A stretch of 64,000 bases of DNA, from contig JAFSDJ010000057.1 in the NCBI GenBank assembly GCA_017436305.1, forward strand, positions 1 to 64,000, given 5' to 3'. Below the pieces are notes generated by a model. The model worked only from the letters and a program-made list of their open reading frames with translations. It was not told where the DNA came from and did not search any database. How positions within the stretch are numbered: the first letter of the stretch is position 1; every line of letters begins with the position of its first letter. Made by a program: the position numbers and the translations under genes. This stretch comes from Lachnospiraceae bacterium (GTDB lineage Bacteria; Bacillota; Clostridia; Lachnospirales; Lachnospiraceae). This document shows positions 36,075-43,900 of the stretch, in pieces.

Positions 36075-38102
36075 ATGAAATTAAAAAGATATAGTATCAT
36101 ACTGGCAATTGTTTTTATTATAGCAAGCCCTTTGACAGGGTGTGGTCAGACAAAGAAAACAGAAAATATATCAACAGAAACGAATGATGAAATAATAAAA
36201 GAAACAGAAAGCGATGTAGAAAGTGAAGTAGAAAACCAAAAAGAAATCATAGAAGATTTCTATTACATGGTAAATAGTCAGTGGATTTTAGAAAACAAAG
36301 ATTTTTCAGGTTTTTATTACGGTTCTTTTGAAGAACAGGAAAATAAAGTTAAAAAAACACTGGATAATTACCTTAAAGAGTTATCAAATAAATATTTACT
36401 ACACCCGGAAATTTTAACTGACACAGAAGAAAAAGCAATAATTCTGTACGAGCAGGCAACCAATATGGAAAAGAGAAATGAACTTGGAATACAGCCTATT
36501 GAAGATATGCTTGCAGAAGTAGAACAGGTAACAGAGCTGGAAGGGTTGATTACTCTTTATAAAGATGAAAAAATCGGCTATTTCAACCCCTTATTTGGAT
36601 TTCGTGTAGAAAAGGATTCATCTGACGGAAGCTATCAGGTAGGTACCTATCCAAAACCTATTTGCGGTCAGAACGGTATGCTTACAGAGGAACAATTTGC
36701 ACATTATGAGGAACTGGTGAAACAGCTAATGATAGCTGCCGGTTATGAGGAAAATCGGGCTATAGAAATTGCAAAACACGCAGTAGATACAGAAAGAAAA
36801 ATCCTGGAATTAAATTTTTCACAGGTAAATAATTTTTCAAGATATGAAGAAAAGGGAATCGTATATTTGTTAAATAGCATTCCACTAATAGAAATTGCCA
36901 GGGAGCAGGGATATCTAAAAAATCGAGTTACCATTACCTGTGCCCCGGAACATTTAAAATTATTACAGGAATTGTTTGTAGAGGAAAATACGGAAGCCTT
37001 AAAGGATTATTTTTTGGCAGCAATTGTTGTGAAAAGTGCTCCATATTTAACAGAAAATATGTCAAAGTCCTATGAAACAGCTGTAAATGCCCTTATGGGA
37101 GCTGAAGGAAATAAGGCAGATACATATGTTGGTTACAAAGTTGTAAAATTAGCCATGGAGGATTTTCTGGCAGATTATTACATGGAAGGGTATGTTGGAA
37201 AAGATATGGAACAGGAAATAGAAGAGCTGACCGAAGAAATCAGGTGCGAATTAAAAACAAAAATAGAAAATGCAGACTGGCTAAGTGTGCAGACAAGAAA
37301 CTATGCGGTTAAAAAGTTGGAAGCTATGCAGCTAATTGTAGGAATTCCGGAGAAAACCCATGATTATTCCATTCTTACGATTACTTCCTATGAAGATGGT
37401 GGGAATCTTATTGAAAATATTCTGAATGTTTACATAAACGATCTGGATTTTCAAAAGGAGCTTTTAGAAGAAGAATGTGAGGATGTTTATTATTTTCATC
37501 CTCTGGAGGTTAATGCTACCTATGCGCCCGGGTATAATGCTTTTGCAATAAATGCCGCCATCATTACCCTGGACAACTGCAGTCAGGAATCAAAATATGA
37601 GGAAAAACTGGCAATATTAGGCTTTACTATAGCCCATGAAATTTCCCATGGTTTTGACGGAATCGGCAGCAATTATACCGTTGATGGGAAATACCAGAAT
37701 TGGTGGAGCGCAGAGGATAAAGCTGCCTATAGAGAAAGAATCAATAAAGTAAAACATTATTTTGATGGAATGGAAGTAACAGAAAATCTTACACTTGTAG
37801 GAGAAAAAGTTATGAACGAAACCTATTCCGATTTAAGCGCTATGAGTATTTGCATGGATTTATTAGAAAAGAGAGAAAACAGTGATTATAGATTGTTTTT
37901 TGAAACCTACGGAAAATACGAGAGAATTGCAGTAACGGATGAATTTTTAGAATATTTGGTAAACTATGATACCCACCTTCCCGGTAAAATCAGAGTAAAT
38001 CAAATCGTAAATCAGATGGATGAATTTTATGAGGTTTATAGTGTACCGGAGGATGGAGCGATGTATGTGCCTAAGGAAGATCGGTTGCAGGTTTGGGAGT
38101 AA
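36075..38102 (+). CDS. M13 (neprilysin/PepO) family metallopeptidase, lipoprotein
   Basis: A 675-aa zinc peptidase. Residues 1-24 are a lipoprotein signal ending in the lipobox LTGC. A long acidic helical region (about 30-440) forms the M13 lid domain. The catalytic domain has NAFAINAAII, then HEISH at 521-525 (zinc ligands His521 and His525, catalytic Glu522) and the third ligand Glu582 in NETYSDLSA. All active residues are present, so it should cleave small peptides at the outer membrane face of the cell. GAGG lies upstream. It could degrade peptides exported by its neighbours, but that is only a guess. Confidence 0.92.
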   Translation: MKLKRYSIILAIVFIIASPLTGCGQTKKTENISTETNDEIIKETESDVESEVENQKEIIEDFYYMVNSQWILENKDFSGFYYGSFEEQENKVKKTLDNYLKELSNKYLLHPEILTDTEEKAIILYEQATNMEKRNELGIQPIEDMLAEVEQVTELEGLITLYKDEKIGYFNPLFGFRVEKDSSDGSYQVGTYPKPICGQNGMLTEEQFAHYEELVKQLMIAAGYEENRAIEIAKHAVDTERKILELNFSQVNNFSRYEEKGIVYLLNSIPLIEIAREQGYLKNRVTITCAPEHLKLLQELFVEENTEALKDYFLAAIVVKSAPYLTENMSKSYETAVNALMGAEGNKADTYVGYKVVKLAMEDFLADYYMEGYVGKDMEQEIEELTEEIRCELKTKIENADWLSVQTRNYAVKKLEAMQLIVGIPEKTHDYSILTITSYEDGGNLIENILNVYINDLDFQKELLEEECEDVYYFHPLEVNATYAPGYNAFAINAAIITLDNCSQESKYEEKLAILGFTIAHEISHGFDGIGSNYTVDGKYQNWWSAEDKAAYRERINKVKHYFDGMEVTENLTLVGEKVMNETYSDLSAMSICMDLLEKRENSDYRLFFETYGKYERIAVTDEFLEYLVNYDTHLPGKIRVNQIVNQMDEFYEVYSVPEDGAMYVPKEDRLQVWE

Positions 38103-38139
38103 AAATGAGTTGATTTATATATTGCAACTTTGTAATGTA

Positions 38140-38178
38140 AAATCCGGAATTCATTGATAATGTGAATTCCGGATTTTA
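38140..38178. terminator. Rho-independent terminator after M13 peptidase gene
   Basis: AAAATCCGGAATTCA and TGAATTCCGGATTTT form a perfect stem of about 14 bp with a 9-base loop, flanked by A and T runs on both sides. Confidence 0.9.
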
Positions 38179-38253
38179 TTTATTATTTACAGGAAACTTC
38201 TTTGAATTTTTCTGAATTATAGCTTTAAGTAATAAAAAGCATAATTAATAATG

Positions 38254-38341
38254 TGCAAAATAAACTTTGCATTTTCTGCAAAATTAACTTGACATTTTAT
38301 GCAAAGTGAGCTATTCTATTTTTGCAAAGTAAACATTGCAA
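38254..38341. promoter_or_regulatory. Four iterated TGCAAA operator sites over a promoter
   Basis: TGCAAA(A/G)T starts at 38254, 38278, 38300 and 38323, spaced 24, 22 and 23 bases. The first and last copies are near-palindromes (TGCAAAATAAACTTTGCA at 38254-38271; TGCAAAGTAAACATTGCA at 38323-38340). The two inner copies overlap the -35 and the spacer of the promoter at 38289-38317. This is a strong candidate binding region for the XRE protein encoded at 38481. Confidence 0.65.
38289..38317 (+). promoter_or_regulatory. Promoter TTGACA-17-TATTCT for the XRE operon
   Basis: TTGACA at 38289-38294 and TATTCT at 38312-38317 with a 17-base spacer lie inside the TGCAAA repeat array. The predicted start is near 38324. 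Confidence 0.7.
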
Positions 38342-38373
38342 AAAAGAAGATTATTAAAAAGGAGATTATTATT

Positions 38374-38478
38374 ATGGATATGACAACCATTACAGCAATT
38401 GCAGTTATACTTTTAAGCGTATCAGCTCTTATTATTAAAAAAAGAAAAAGCCATGAGGACGAGAAAAAGGAGATTTAA
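38374..38478 (+). CDS. 34-aa single-pass membrane peptide
   Basis: A short gene with AAAAGGAG 8 bases upstream. A hydrophobic segment (ITAIAVILLSVSALII) is followed by KKRKSHEDEKKEI, so it is one TM helix with a charged tail. It ends two bases before the XRE gene and shares its promoter. I do not recognise it. The good ribosome site and the tight spacing support translation. Confidence 0.6.
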   Translation: MDMTTITAIAVILLSVSALIIKKRKSHEDEKKEI

Positions 38479-38480
38479 AA

Positions 38481-38687
38481 TTGAAAACCAAAATAAAAGA
38501 ATTAAGGAAGCAACACAAGCTGTCTCAGGCGGAGCTTGCAGATGCAGTAGGAACTACAAGACAGACCATTACCTCTATAGAGGTTGGGAAATATACAGCT
38601 TCGTTGGTGCTGGCTTACAAAATTGCAAAATATTTTAATATGACAATTGAAGAAGTATTTGATTTTTCAGAAGTGGAGGATGAATAA
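38481..38687 (+). CDS. XRE-family transcriptional regulator, short type
   Basis: A 68-aa Cro/cI helix-turn-helix protein: KELRKQHKLSQAELADAVGT at residues 5-24, with the recognition helix TRQTITSIEVGKYTASL. It is the compact YvaO/SMU-type regulator that commonly precedes small membrane proteins in Firmicutes. It starts with TTG, supported by AAAGGAG of the preceding peptide gene. It probably binds the TGCAAA repeats upstream and represses its own operon. Its stop overlaps the ribosome site of the membrane protein. Confidence 0.88.
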   Translation: MKTKIKELRKQHKLSQAELADAVGTTRQTITSIEVGKYTASLVLAYKIAKYFNMTIEEVFDFSEVEDE

Positions 38688-38688
38688 T

Positions 38689-39138
38689 ATGGAAAAATAT
38701 AAAAAAACTCTAATGAAGCGTATTTGGCTTATGGCAATTATAGGCATTGCAATTACATTAATGTATCTTTTAGACATTCCGGAAAAATTAAGACCCATTG
38801 ATAATGTACATTTTTTAGATTATATCAAAGGATTTCAGGCAGGAATGATTAGTGTACTTGATATTATGTTTGTGTATCTGATTGTGCGTTATATCACAAC
38901 TCTAAAAAATGAAGTTAAGCTAAAGAGATTATACAATGCAGAAATGGACGAACGACAGAAATTTATCAGAGAAAAAACAGGTGGGAATGTAATGTGGGTA
39001 TGTGCGGTAACAATTATAATCGGTGCTATTATTGCCGCATATTTCAATGAAACAGTATTCTTTACTATGCTAGGCTGTGGTGTGTTTCTTTTACTAACTA
39101 AAAAGTTTCTTAGTATTTATTATAATGGGAAATACTAA
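38689..39138 (+). CDS. Small four-helix membrane protein in the XRE operon
   Basis: A 149-aa protein with four hydrophobic segments (about residues 12-28, 44-66, 95-112 and 118-140). Between TM2 and TM3 is the cytoplasmic motif RLYNAEMDERQKFIREKTGG; a DERQKxIxxK loop of this kind is common in DUF2178/DUF3796-type proteins encoded next to XRE regulators. ATG 38689 fits the GTGGAGG site at 38673-38679. It probably works with the regulator or senses membrane state, but function is unknown. Confidence 0.7.
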   Translation: MEKYKKTLMKRIWLMAIIGIAITLMYLLDIPEKLRPIDNVHFLDYIKGFQAGMISVLDIMFVYLIVRYITTLKNEVKLKRLYNAEMDERQKFIREKTGGNVMWVCAVTIIIGAIIAAYFNETVFFTMLGCGVFLLLTKKFLSIYYNGKY

Positions 39139-39217
39139 AAAAATATTATCGTTGTTAAGAACGGAGCAGTAATATATTATATTTCAAACATAAATTCAGA
39201 AAAGGTGGTAATCTATT

Positions 39218-39454
39218 ATGAAAAAAACAAATTGTAAAACAAGTAAACCATTAATGTTAGGAGTAACAGCAAATTGTATTCAGTGTATTCTTAATCAGTT
39301 AGAATTTGCTAACACTGCAGCAGGAAATATGTGCAGGGGGGCTCTTTGTGGATTTGCCATTGTGATGATTGGAATAGGACTTTGGGATATGAAGCACGGG
39401 ACAACTGTTTGCCAGTTAAAGAAAAACTTTATTGCCAGATTGCGGGGACAGTAG
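39218..39454 (+). CDS. Small hypothetical protein (78 aa)
   Basis: AAAGGTGG upstream supports translation. The protein has five cysteines, a segment NCIQCILNQLEFANTAAGN and a hydrophobic stretch ALCGFAIVMIGIGLWDM that may be one TM helix. I do not recognise the family. It ends three bases before the isochorismatase-like gene, so the two are probably co-transcribed. Confidence 0.55.
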   Translation: MKKTNCKTSKPLMLGVTANCIQCILNQLEFANTAAGNMCRGALCGFAIVMIGIGLWDMKHGTTVCQLKKNFIARLRGQ

Positions 39455-39457
39455 AAC

Positions 39458-39970
39458 ATGAGAAAGGCATTATTGGTTATAGATATGCAAAATGTGTGCG
39501 TTGGAGAAGAACATGCTAACTTTTTTCAGTATGATAACCAAAGTCTGATTGAAAGTGTAAATCAGGCTATTAGGGAGAATAGCGACAATACAATTATTTA
39601 TATTAAAAATATAATGAAGAAAAATCTGATAAATTATTTTGCACCCTTTCAAGCCTATGCAGGAAGCAAAGAGGTGGAGTTTATAAATGAATTGGAAATA
39701 AAATCAGATTTTGTTTTTGAGAAGTATGTGGCAGATTCCTTTTCCAATCCTAAATTACATGAATTTTTACTTAGTAGGCAGATTGATACAATTGAAGTAA
39801 TCGGTGTAGATGGCGGTGGTTGTGTTGCCATGACTGCAATTCATGCCATTAAAAACGGATACCGTGTTATCGTCAATGAGAAAGCAATCGGAACCACACC
39901 GGGGCTAAAAAGAAAAAAGCTAAAATATGATAAGAAGCTGAAAAAGCTGGGAGCAGAGTTTATTTATTAA
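39458..39970 (+). CDS. Isochorismatase-family cysteine hydrolase
   Basis: A 170-aa alpha/beta hydrolase with the complete catalytic triad of the family: Asp9 (LVIDMQ), Lys89 (FEKYVADSF) and Cys122 (GVDGGGCVAMTA). Members include nicotinamidases, N-carbamoylsarcosine hydrolases and isochorismatases. The non-proline cis-peptide region is GVDGGG. The specific substrate cannot be assigned; no nicotinamidase metal-site motif was recognised. It ends about 135 bases before the toxin-antitoxin promoter. Confidence 0.85.
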   Translation: MRKALLVIDMQNVCVGEEHANFFQYDNQSLIESVNQAIRENSDNTIIYIKNIMKKNLINYFAPFQAYAGSKEVEFINELEIKSDFVFEKYVADSFSNPKLHEFLLSRQIDTIEVIGVDGGGCVAMTAIHAIKNGYRVIVNEKAIGTTPGLKRKKLKYDKKLKKLGAEFIY

Positions 39971-40106
39971 AGCGGGACAATTACATGCGAAATAAATATA
40001 TCTATGAATATGACGTAACCGGCCTAATACAACGAGAAGATTTATGATTTAAAGTACTATAAATATATAAATTTCAATTGCAAAAATAAAAATATGTAAT
40101 GAATAG

Positions 40107-40135
40107 TTGCCAAAATTAAAAAAAGTGCATATAAT
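40107..40135 (+). promoter_or_regulatory. Promoter of the type III antitoxin RNA
   Basis: TTGCCA (40107-40112), a 17-base spacer and TATAAT (40130-40135) place the transcription start near 40142, just before the RNA repeats. A strong promoter in front of the repeats is required in this class of system. Confidence 0.75.
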
Positions 40136-40171
40136 ATAATTAAGAACAGAAAAGTTCTGCTTCATCAGTGA

Positions 40172-40271
40172 TGAGTCCTGTGACGGTTCTGACAGGACGG
40201 TAAAATAAAAATTGACCGAGCGCTGAGTCCTGTGACGGTTCTGACAGGACGGTAAAATAAAAATTGACCGA
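40172..40271 (+). repeat. Two identical 48-bp tandem repeats
   Basis: The units at 40172-40219 and 40224-40271 are identical and separated by GCGC, a period of 52 bases. Each starts TGAGTCCTGTGACGG. Confidence 0.95.
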
Positions 40272-40287
40272 ATGATGAAGAGGTTAG

Positions 40288-40312
40288 CGAGAGGTTTCGG
40301 CCTCTCGTTTTT
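40288..40312 (+). terminator. Terminator between antitoxin RNA and toxin gene
   Basis: CGAGAGG (40288-40294) and CCTCTCG (40301-40307) form a 7-bp stem with loop TTTCGG, followed by five T. It lies 20 bases before the toxin start. In type III systems this leaky terminator sets the excess of antitoxin over toxin. Confidence 0.9.
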
Positions 40313-40332
40313 CTGCAATATAAGGAGAAAAT

Positions 40333-40812
40333 ATGAAGTTGTCGGATAATGATTTTCAAATTCTTAGATTAACAGATGCATTCTATAAAGCATATCCAAA
40401 TCCACCCCATGTTGAAATACTTAAGAAAAAGCAAAGAGCCTATAATTGCATATTGTTTCAGTCACATTATGACTATTTTGTATGTGTTCCGTATAGAACA
40501 GAGATTTCACATGCATATGCATATCACTTTAAAAATTCCAGACGAGCGAGAAAACATAAGTCGGGATTGGATTATACAAAAATACTGATTATTAATAAGT
40601 TGGACTATATTGATAGATGTGATGCGATTATTGATAATGATGAATTTAATGAAACCATGATTAATTTGGAAAAAATTAAAAGAGAAGCATTACGATATGT
40701 TGAAGAATATGTTGACCATGAAAATGGAGCAAATGTGTTACACCCTGAGGAATACCGAAGAAGATATACATACTCAACCTTAAAGTATTTTCATAAGGAA
40801 TTAGGTTTATAA
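40333..40812 (+). CDS. Type III toxin, CptN/ToxN-like endoribonuclease
   Basis: A 159-aa basic, Tyr/His/Arg-rich soluble protein in the size range of ToxN/CptN/TenpN toxins. The start FQILRLTDAFYKAYPNPPHV, then RAYNCILFQSHYDYFVCVPY near residues 35-55 and TKILIINKLDYID near 90, follow the ToxN pattern: a short beta barrel with a hydrophobic ...PL/P-R/S... turn, a KxxLIxN strand, then helices (MINLEKIKREALRYVEEYV). The assignment rests on this pattern plus the exact gene order promoter, RNA repeats, terminator, toxin. AAGGAG precedes the ATG. It should cleave RNA and be neutralised by the repeats. Confidence 0.78.
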   Translation: MKLSDNDFQILRLTDAFYKAYPNPPHVEILKKKQRAYNCILFQSHYDYFVCVPYRTEISHAYAYHFKNSRRARKHKSGLDYTKILIINKLDYIDRCDAIIDNDEFNETMINLEKIKREALRYVEEYVDHENGANVLHPEEYRRRYTYSTLKYFHKELGL

Positions 40813-40900
40813 AGAAAATCTGAATTAAGTATAGAATTTGATTTTAAGCCAAAGCTTGTAGCGTTAGAATAAACTTTTTACGTATATTTTAAATTTTATC

Positions 40901-40938
40901 TTGCATAGTAAACATCTATATGATATCATTGTGATATC
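40901..40938 (+). promoter_or_regulatory. Promoter with overlapping palindromic operator for the SPFH operon
   Basis: TTGCAT (40901-40906), 17 bases, and TATCAT (40924-40929). GATATCA-TTG-TGATATC (40922-40938) is a perfect inverted repeat covering the -10, so a bound protein would block transcription. The ribbon-helix-helix protein encoded second in the operon is the obvious candidate. Confidence 0.6.
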
Positions 40939-40959
40939 GAAAAGAAAGAAGGGATACAT

Positions 40960-41949
40960 ATGGAAGAAAAAATTTTAAAAGGAAGAAAGAATGGTATGCT
41001 TGTTTTGCTAATGACTTTGGTTATTTATGTACTGGCAATCATAGGAGTTGTTTTTGGAAGTATGATGCTTGAAAATACGGAAAATCCGGTATTGTTTATC
41101 ATTAGTATGATTTTTCTATGCACAACATGGATTCTATGGCTTGGCTTAAAAATTTTAAGACCGCAGGAAGCACTGGTTCTTACTTTATTTGGTAATTATG
41201 TGGGAACAATAAAAGAGCCTGGTTTTTACTTTGTAAACCCATTTTGCTCTGCAGTGAATCCGGCTTCTAAAACACATTTAAATCAAAGTGGAGATGTAAA
41301 CTCTAAAAATATTAGCCCCAATCAGGAGCCAGAAACAAAGAAGCTTTCTTTGAAAATTATGACATTAAATAATAATCGCCAAAAAATCAACGATTGTCTT
41401 GGAAATCCTATTGAAATCGGAATAGCTGTAACATGGCGTGTTACCGATACTGCAAAAGCCGTATTTAATGTAGATAATTATAAGGAATTTCTTTCCCTGC
41501 AGTGCGATAGCGCACTGAGAAATATTGTGCGTATTTATCCTTATGACGTTGCACCAAATGTAGACACAACAGGAGATGGTGTAGCAGATGAGGGAAGTCT
41601 TCGTGGTTCCAGCGAAATCGTGGCAAACAGAATTAAAGACGAAATTCAGAGCCGTGTTAATGAAGCCGGAATTGAAATTGTAGAAGCTCGTATTACTTAC
41701 CTTGCCTATGCAACTGAAATTGCAGCAGTTATGCTTCAAAGACAGCAGGCATCAGCCATTATCGATGCAAGAAAAATGATTGTTGACGGTGCTGTTGGTA
41801 TGGTAGAAATGGCTTTGGAACGTTTAAATGAGAAACAGATAGTAGAGTTGGATGAGGAACGTAAGGCGGCAATGGTGTCCAATTTGTTAGTTGTTCTCTG
41901 TGGTAATCATGACGCACAGCCTGTAGTAAATTCAGGCAGTCTGTATTAA
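40960..41949 (+). CDS. SPFH/band 7 domain membrane protein
   Basis: A 329-aa protein with two N-terminal TM helices (about residues 13-34 and 44-65), then the band 7 domain: [28 protein letters not shown] at 70-97, [22 protein letters not shown] near 150 and [30 protein letters not shown] near 215-245. SPFH proteins scaffold membrane microdomains. It is followed after four bases by a small ribbon-helix-helix protein, a pairing frequent in Firmicutes and actinobacteria. The acidic [11 protein letters not shown] loop may bind Ca2+, which is speculative. Confidence 0.9.
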   Translation: MEEKILKGRKNGMLVLLMTLVIYVLAIIGVVFGSMMLENTENPVLFIISMIFLCTTWILWLGLKILRPQEALVLTLFGNYVGTIKEPGFYFVNPFCSAVNPASKTHLNQSGDVNSKNISPNQEPETKKLSLKIMTLNNNRQKINDCLGNPIEIGIAVTWRVTDTAKAVFNVDNYKEFLSLQCDSALRNIVRIYPYDVAPNVDTTGDGVADEGSLRGSSEIVANRIKDEIQSRVNEAGIEIVEARITYLAYATEIAAVMLQRQQASAIIDARKMIVDGAVGMVEMALERLNEKQIVELDEERKAAMVSNLLVVLCGNHDAQPVVNSGSLY

Positions 41950-41953
41950 AATA

Positions 41954-42160
41954 ATGGCTGAAAATAATAATAAAAAGCAGGTTCCCCTCAGGCTGTCTTC
42001 TAAATTGTACAATGCCATTGCTGCCTGGGCTGAGGACGATTTTCGCTCAGTAAATGGACAGATTGAATATCTTTTAACAGAGTGTGTACGTCAACGGAAG
42101 AAAAACGGAAAGTATGTCTCTGATGAAATTGATGTTCCGCCAGAGCTTGATATTGAATGA
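41954..42160 (+). CDS. Arc-like ribbon-helix-helix DNA-binding protein
   Basis: A 68-aa protein with [20 protein letters not shown] (residues 10-29), the beta strand plus first helix of an Arc/MetJ fold, then [19 protein letters not shown] as helix two, and an acidic tail. It is the partner commonly encoded after SPFH genes. It probably represses the pair through the palindrome at 40922-40938. No toxin partner is nearby, so I do not call it an antitoxin. Confidence 0.78.
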   Translation: MAENNNKKQVPLRLSSKLYNAIAAWAEDDFRSVNGQIEYLLTECVRQRKKNGKYVSDEIDVPPELDIE

Positions 42161-42206
42161 TGATAGACATTATCTGTTTTACAAACGGATATAAAATACG
42201 ATATAA

Positions 42207-42238
42207 TAAAAACCTTACTAATAATAGTAAGGTTTTTA
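42207..42238. terminator. Terminator between SPFH operon and LytTR genes
   Basis: AAAAACCTTACTA and TAGTAAGGTTTTT form a perfect 13-bp stem with a 4-base loop, usable in both directions. Confidence 0.85.
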
Positions 42239-42265
42239 TTATAATTTAAACGAGGAGAACCAGTC

Positions 42266-43024
42266 ATGTACAAAATTGCCATGTGCGACGACGAAAAAGA
42301 AATTCTAAAGAACATCTTAGAAAAAATAAAATTATCTTTTGATAAAAAAGACATTCAGGCAACTTATTATCAGATAAACGATTCCAGGGCTTTGATGGAG
42401 TTATTACAAAAAGAAAATCTGGATGTTTTATTTTTAGACATTGACATGCCATACTTAAACGGAATGGACATTGCCGGTTATATAAATGAGCAGGGACTTC
42501 ATACCATTCTTGTTTTTGTTACAAGCCATGATGCTTTGGTTTATCAGACTTTTGCCTACAGACCCTTTGGTTTTATTCGGAAAAGTTTCATAGAAAAAGA
42601 ATTAGACGAACTTACAGAAAGGATCAAAAGAGAGCTTATTGATAGAAAACAGGAATTAATTTTAGCAAAAGGAACAGAAATTGTAAGAATTTTAATAAAG
42701 GATATTGTCTATATTGAATCCGAAGGAAATTATTTGAACATTTATACCCACAAAAACTATTCCGGGCAAATTGCGTCTGATGCAAATGCAAGCAAAAGCC
42801 ATGTGATAAAATACCGGGAAACTATGACGAATATGGAGAAAGAACTGGTTCATAAAGGTTTTATCCGGTGTCATAAAGGATATTTAGTGAATGAAGATTA
42901 TATTGAAAAATTTAAAAGCAGCGAAATTGAAATAAAATACAAAGAGGAAACTAAGCTGATTCCCGTAGGAAGAAGCTACGAAAAGGATGTAAGAAAGAAA
43001 ATGCTTATACAGCTTAGAAAATAA
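42266..43024 (+). CDS. LytTR-family response regulator
   Basis: A 252-aa regulator. The receiver domain is at residues 1-120 with MCDDEKE, the phosphorylated Asp58 (FLDIDMPYLNG) and the RPFGFIRK switch region. The LytTR DNA-binding domain is at about 140-250 (VYIESEGNYLNIYTHKNYSG; FIRCHKGYLVNEDYI). LytTR proteins bind direct repeats 21 bases apart; such a pair lies downstream at 43901-43933. It is followed after 20 bases by its sensor kinase. It probably controls the ABC genes that follow. Confidence 0.93.
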   Translation: MYKIAMCDDEKEILKNILEKIKLSFDKKDIQATYYQINDSRALMELLQKENLDVLFLDIDMPYLNGMDIAGYINEQGLHTILVFVTSHDALVYQTFAYRPFGFIRKSFIEKELDELTERIKRELIDRKQELILAKGTEIVRILIKDIVYIESEGNYLNIYTHKNYSGQIASDANASKSHVIKYRETMTNMEKELVHKGFIRCHKGYLVNEDYIEKFKSSEIEIKYKEETKLIPVGRSYEKDVRKKMLIQLRK

Positions 43025-43044
43025 TAAAGGGCAGGCGCAATATC

Positions 43045-43833
43045 ATGAAAATTTCAATTGGTATTCTTTTAATCATTTTAATAATAGAAAGTGTATATTT
43101 ATTAAAAATATTAAAAGAGAAAAAAGAACAGAAAATTAAATACGAAGAACATGACAGGTTGCTAACTGAGTATGTGGCTGCAAATTTAGATATGGAAAAA
43201 CAGTTAAGAGATACACAGCATGACTTTGAAAAACAACAGGACATGGCAGAGGAAATAAAGAAAATTCAGGAGCAAAGCAGACTTCTAAAGCATGATATGA
43301 AAAATCACACCCTTGTTATGCTTTCTTATTTGGAGGAAGATAAAATAGAGGAAACAAAAAAATATGCCAGTGACATATTAGACAAGCTAAACAAAATGTA
43401 CACCTATGTAAATGTGGGAAATTCTCTGCTTAATTATATAATCAATAATAAGCTTTCTAAAGCAAAGGAAATGGGAATTGAAATCAAAGCAGAGATAGAA
43501 AACCTTGCTTTTTCCTATATTGACAGTGTTGATTTCTCCGCCCTGCTTAACAATATATTAGATAATGCCATAGAGGGGGCAATGGCTTCTAAAGATAAAA
43601 AACTGGAACTTCAAATATTTAACAAAAAGGGATTCGATTCCATTGTGGTAAAAAATACTATAGATGTATCAGTACTTGAAAATAATCCGGATTTTGTATC
43701 TTCCAAAGAGGAAAAAGGCCATGGATTTGGTATGAAACAAATACAAAAAATAACAGTAAAATACGAAGGATATTTGGATATATATGAAAAAAACAGAATG
43801 TTTGTTGTAGGCATTATGTTTTTGGAACAATAA
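43045..43833 (+). CDS. GHKL sensor histidine kinase, short AgrC-like
   Basis: A 262-aa kinase with a single N-terminal TM (residues 3-20), a coiled-coil linker, the phosphorylated His at 83 (LLKHDMKNH) and a GHKL ATPase domain (NILDNAIEGA at about 173; KGHGFGMKQI near 228). The multi-helix sensor part of AgrC is missing, so it either senses the membrane itself or takes a signal from a partner such as the ABC transporter encoded downstream. It forms an operon with the LytTR regulator. Confidence 0.9.
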   Translation: MKISIGILLIILIIESVYLLKILKEKKEQKIKYEEHDRLLTEYVAANLDMEKQLRDTQHDFEKQQDMAEEIKKIQEQSRLLKHDMKNHTLVMLSYLEEDKIEETKKYASDILDKLNKMYTYVNVGNSLLNYIINNKLSKAKEMGIEIKAEIENLAFSYIDSVDFSALLNNILDNAIEGAMASKDKKLELQIFNKKGFDSIVVKNTIDVSVLENNPDFVSSKEEKGHGFGMKQIQKITVKYEGYLDIYEKNRMFVVGIMFLEQ

Positions 43834-43900
43834 CATATTAGAGTAAACATTAGATATGTGCCATTTATAATAATGTGGCAGTTGGTTAGCAGAGACTTAG

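Larger units (their letters stand above)
40142..40312 (+). ncRNA. Antitoxin RNA of a type III toxin-antitoxin locus (two 48-nt repeats)
   Basis: The predicted transcript has two perfect 48-nt repeats (40172-40219 and 40224-40271). Each contains a GTCCTGT/ACAGGAC hairpin and ends AATTGACCGA. CTTCATCA (40160-40167) before the array is complementary to TGATGAAG (40273-40280) after it. A terminator follows at 40288-40312, ahead of the toxin gene. Known type III antitoxins consist of tandem RNA repeats that the toxin, an endoRNase, cuts into single units and that then inhibit it. Two repeats of about 45-48 nt are like the CptI group. Confidence 0.78.

Noticed and set aside
40172-40271. Possible CRISPR array from the two 48-bp repeats
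   Set aside because: There are only two units with a 4-base separation, no spacers and no cas genes. The terminator and toxin gene order fits a type III antitoxin.
41954-42160. Antitoxin of a type II toxin-antitoxin pair
   Set aside because: The ribbon-helix-helix protein has no small toxin gene beside it; it pairs with an SPFH gene, a known combination.
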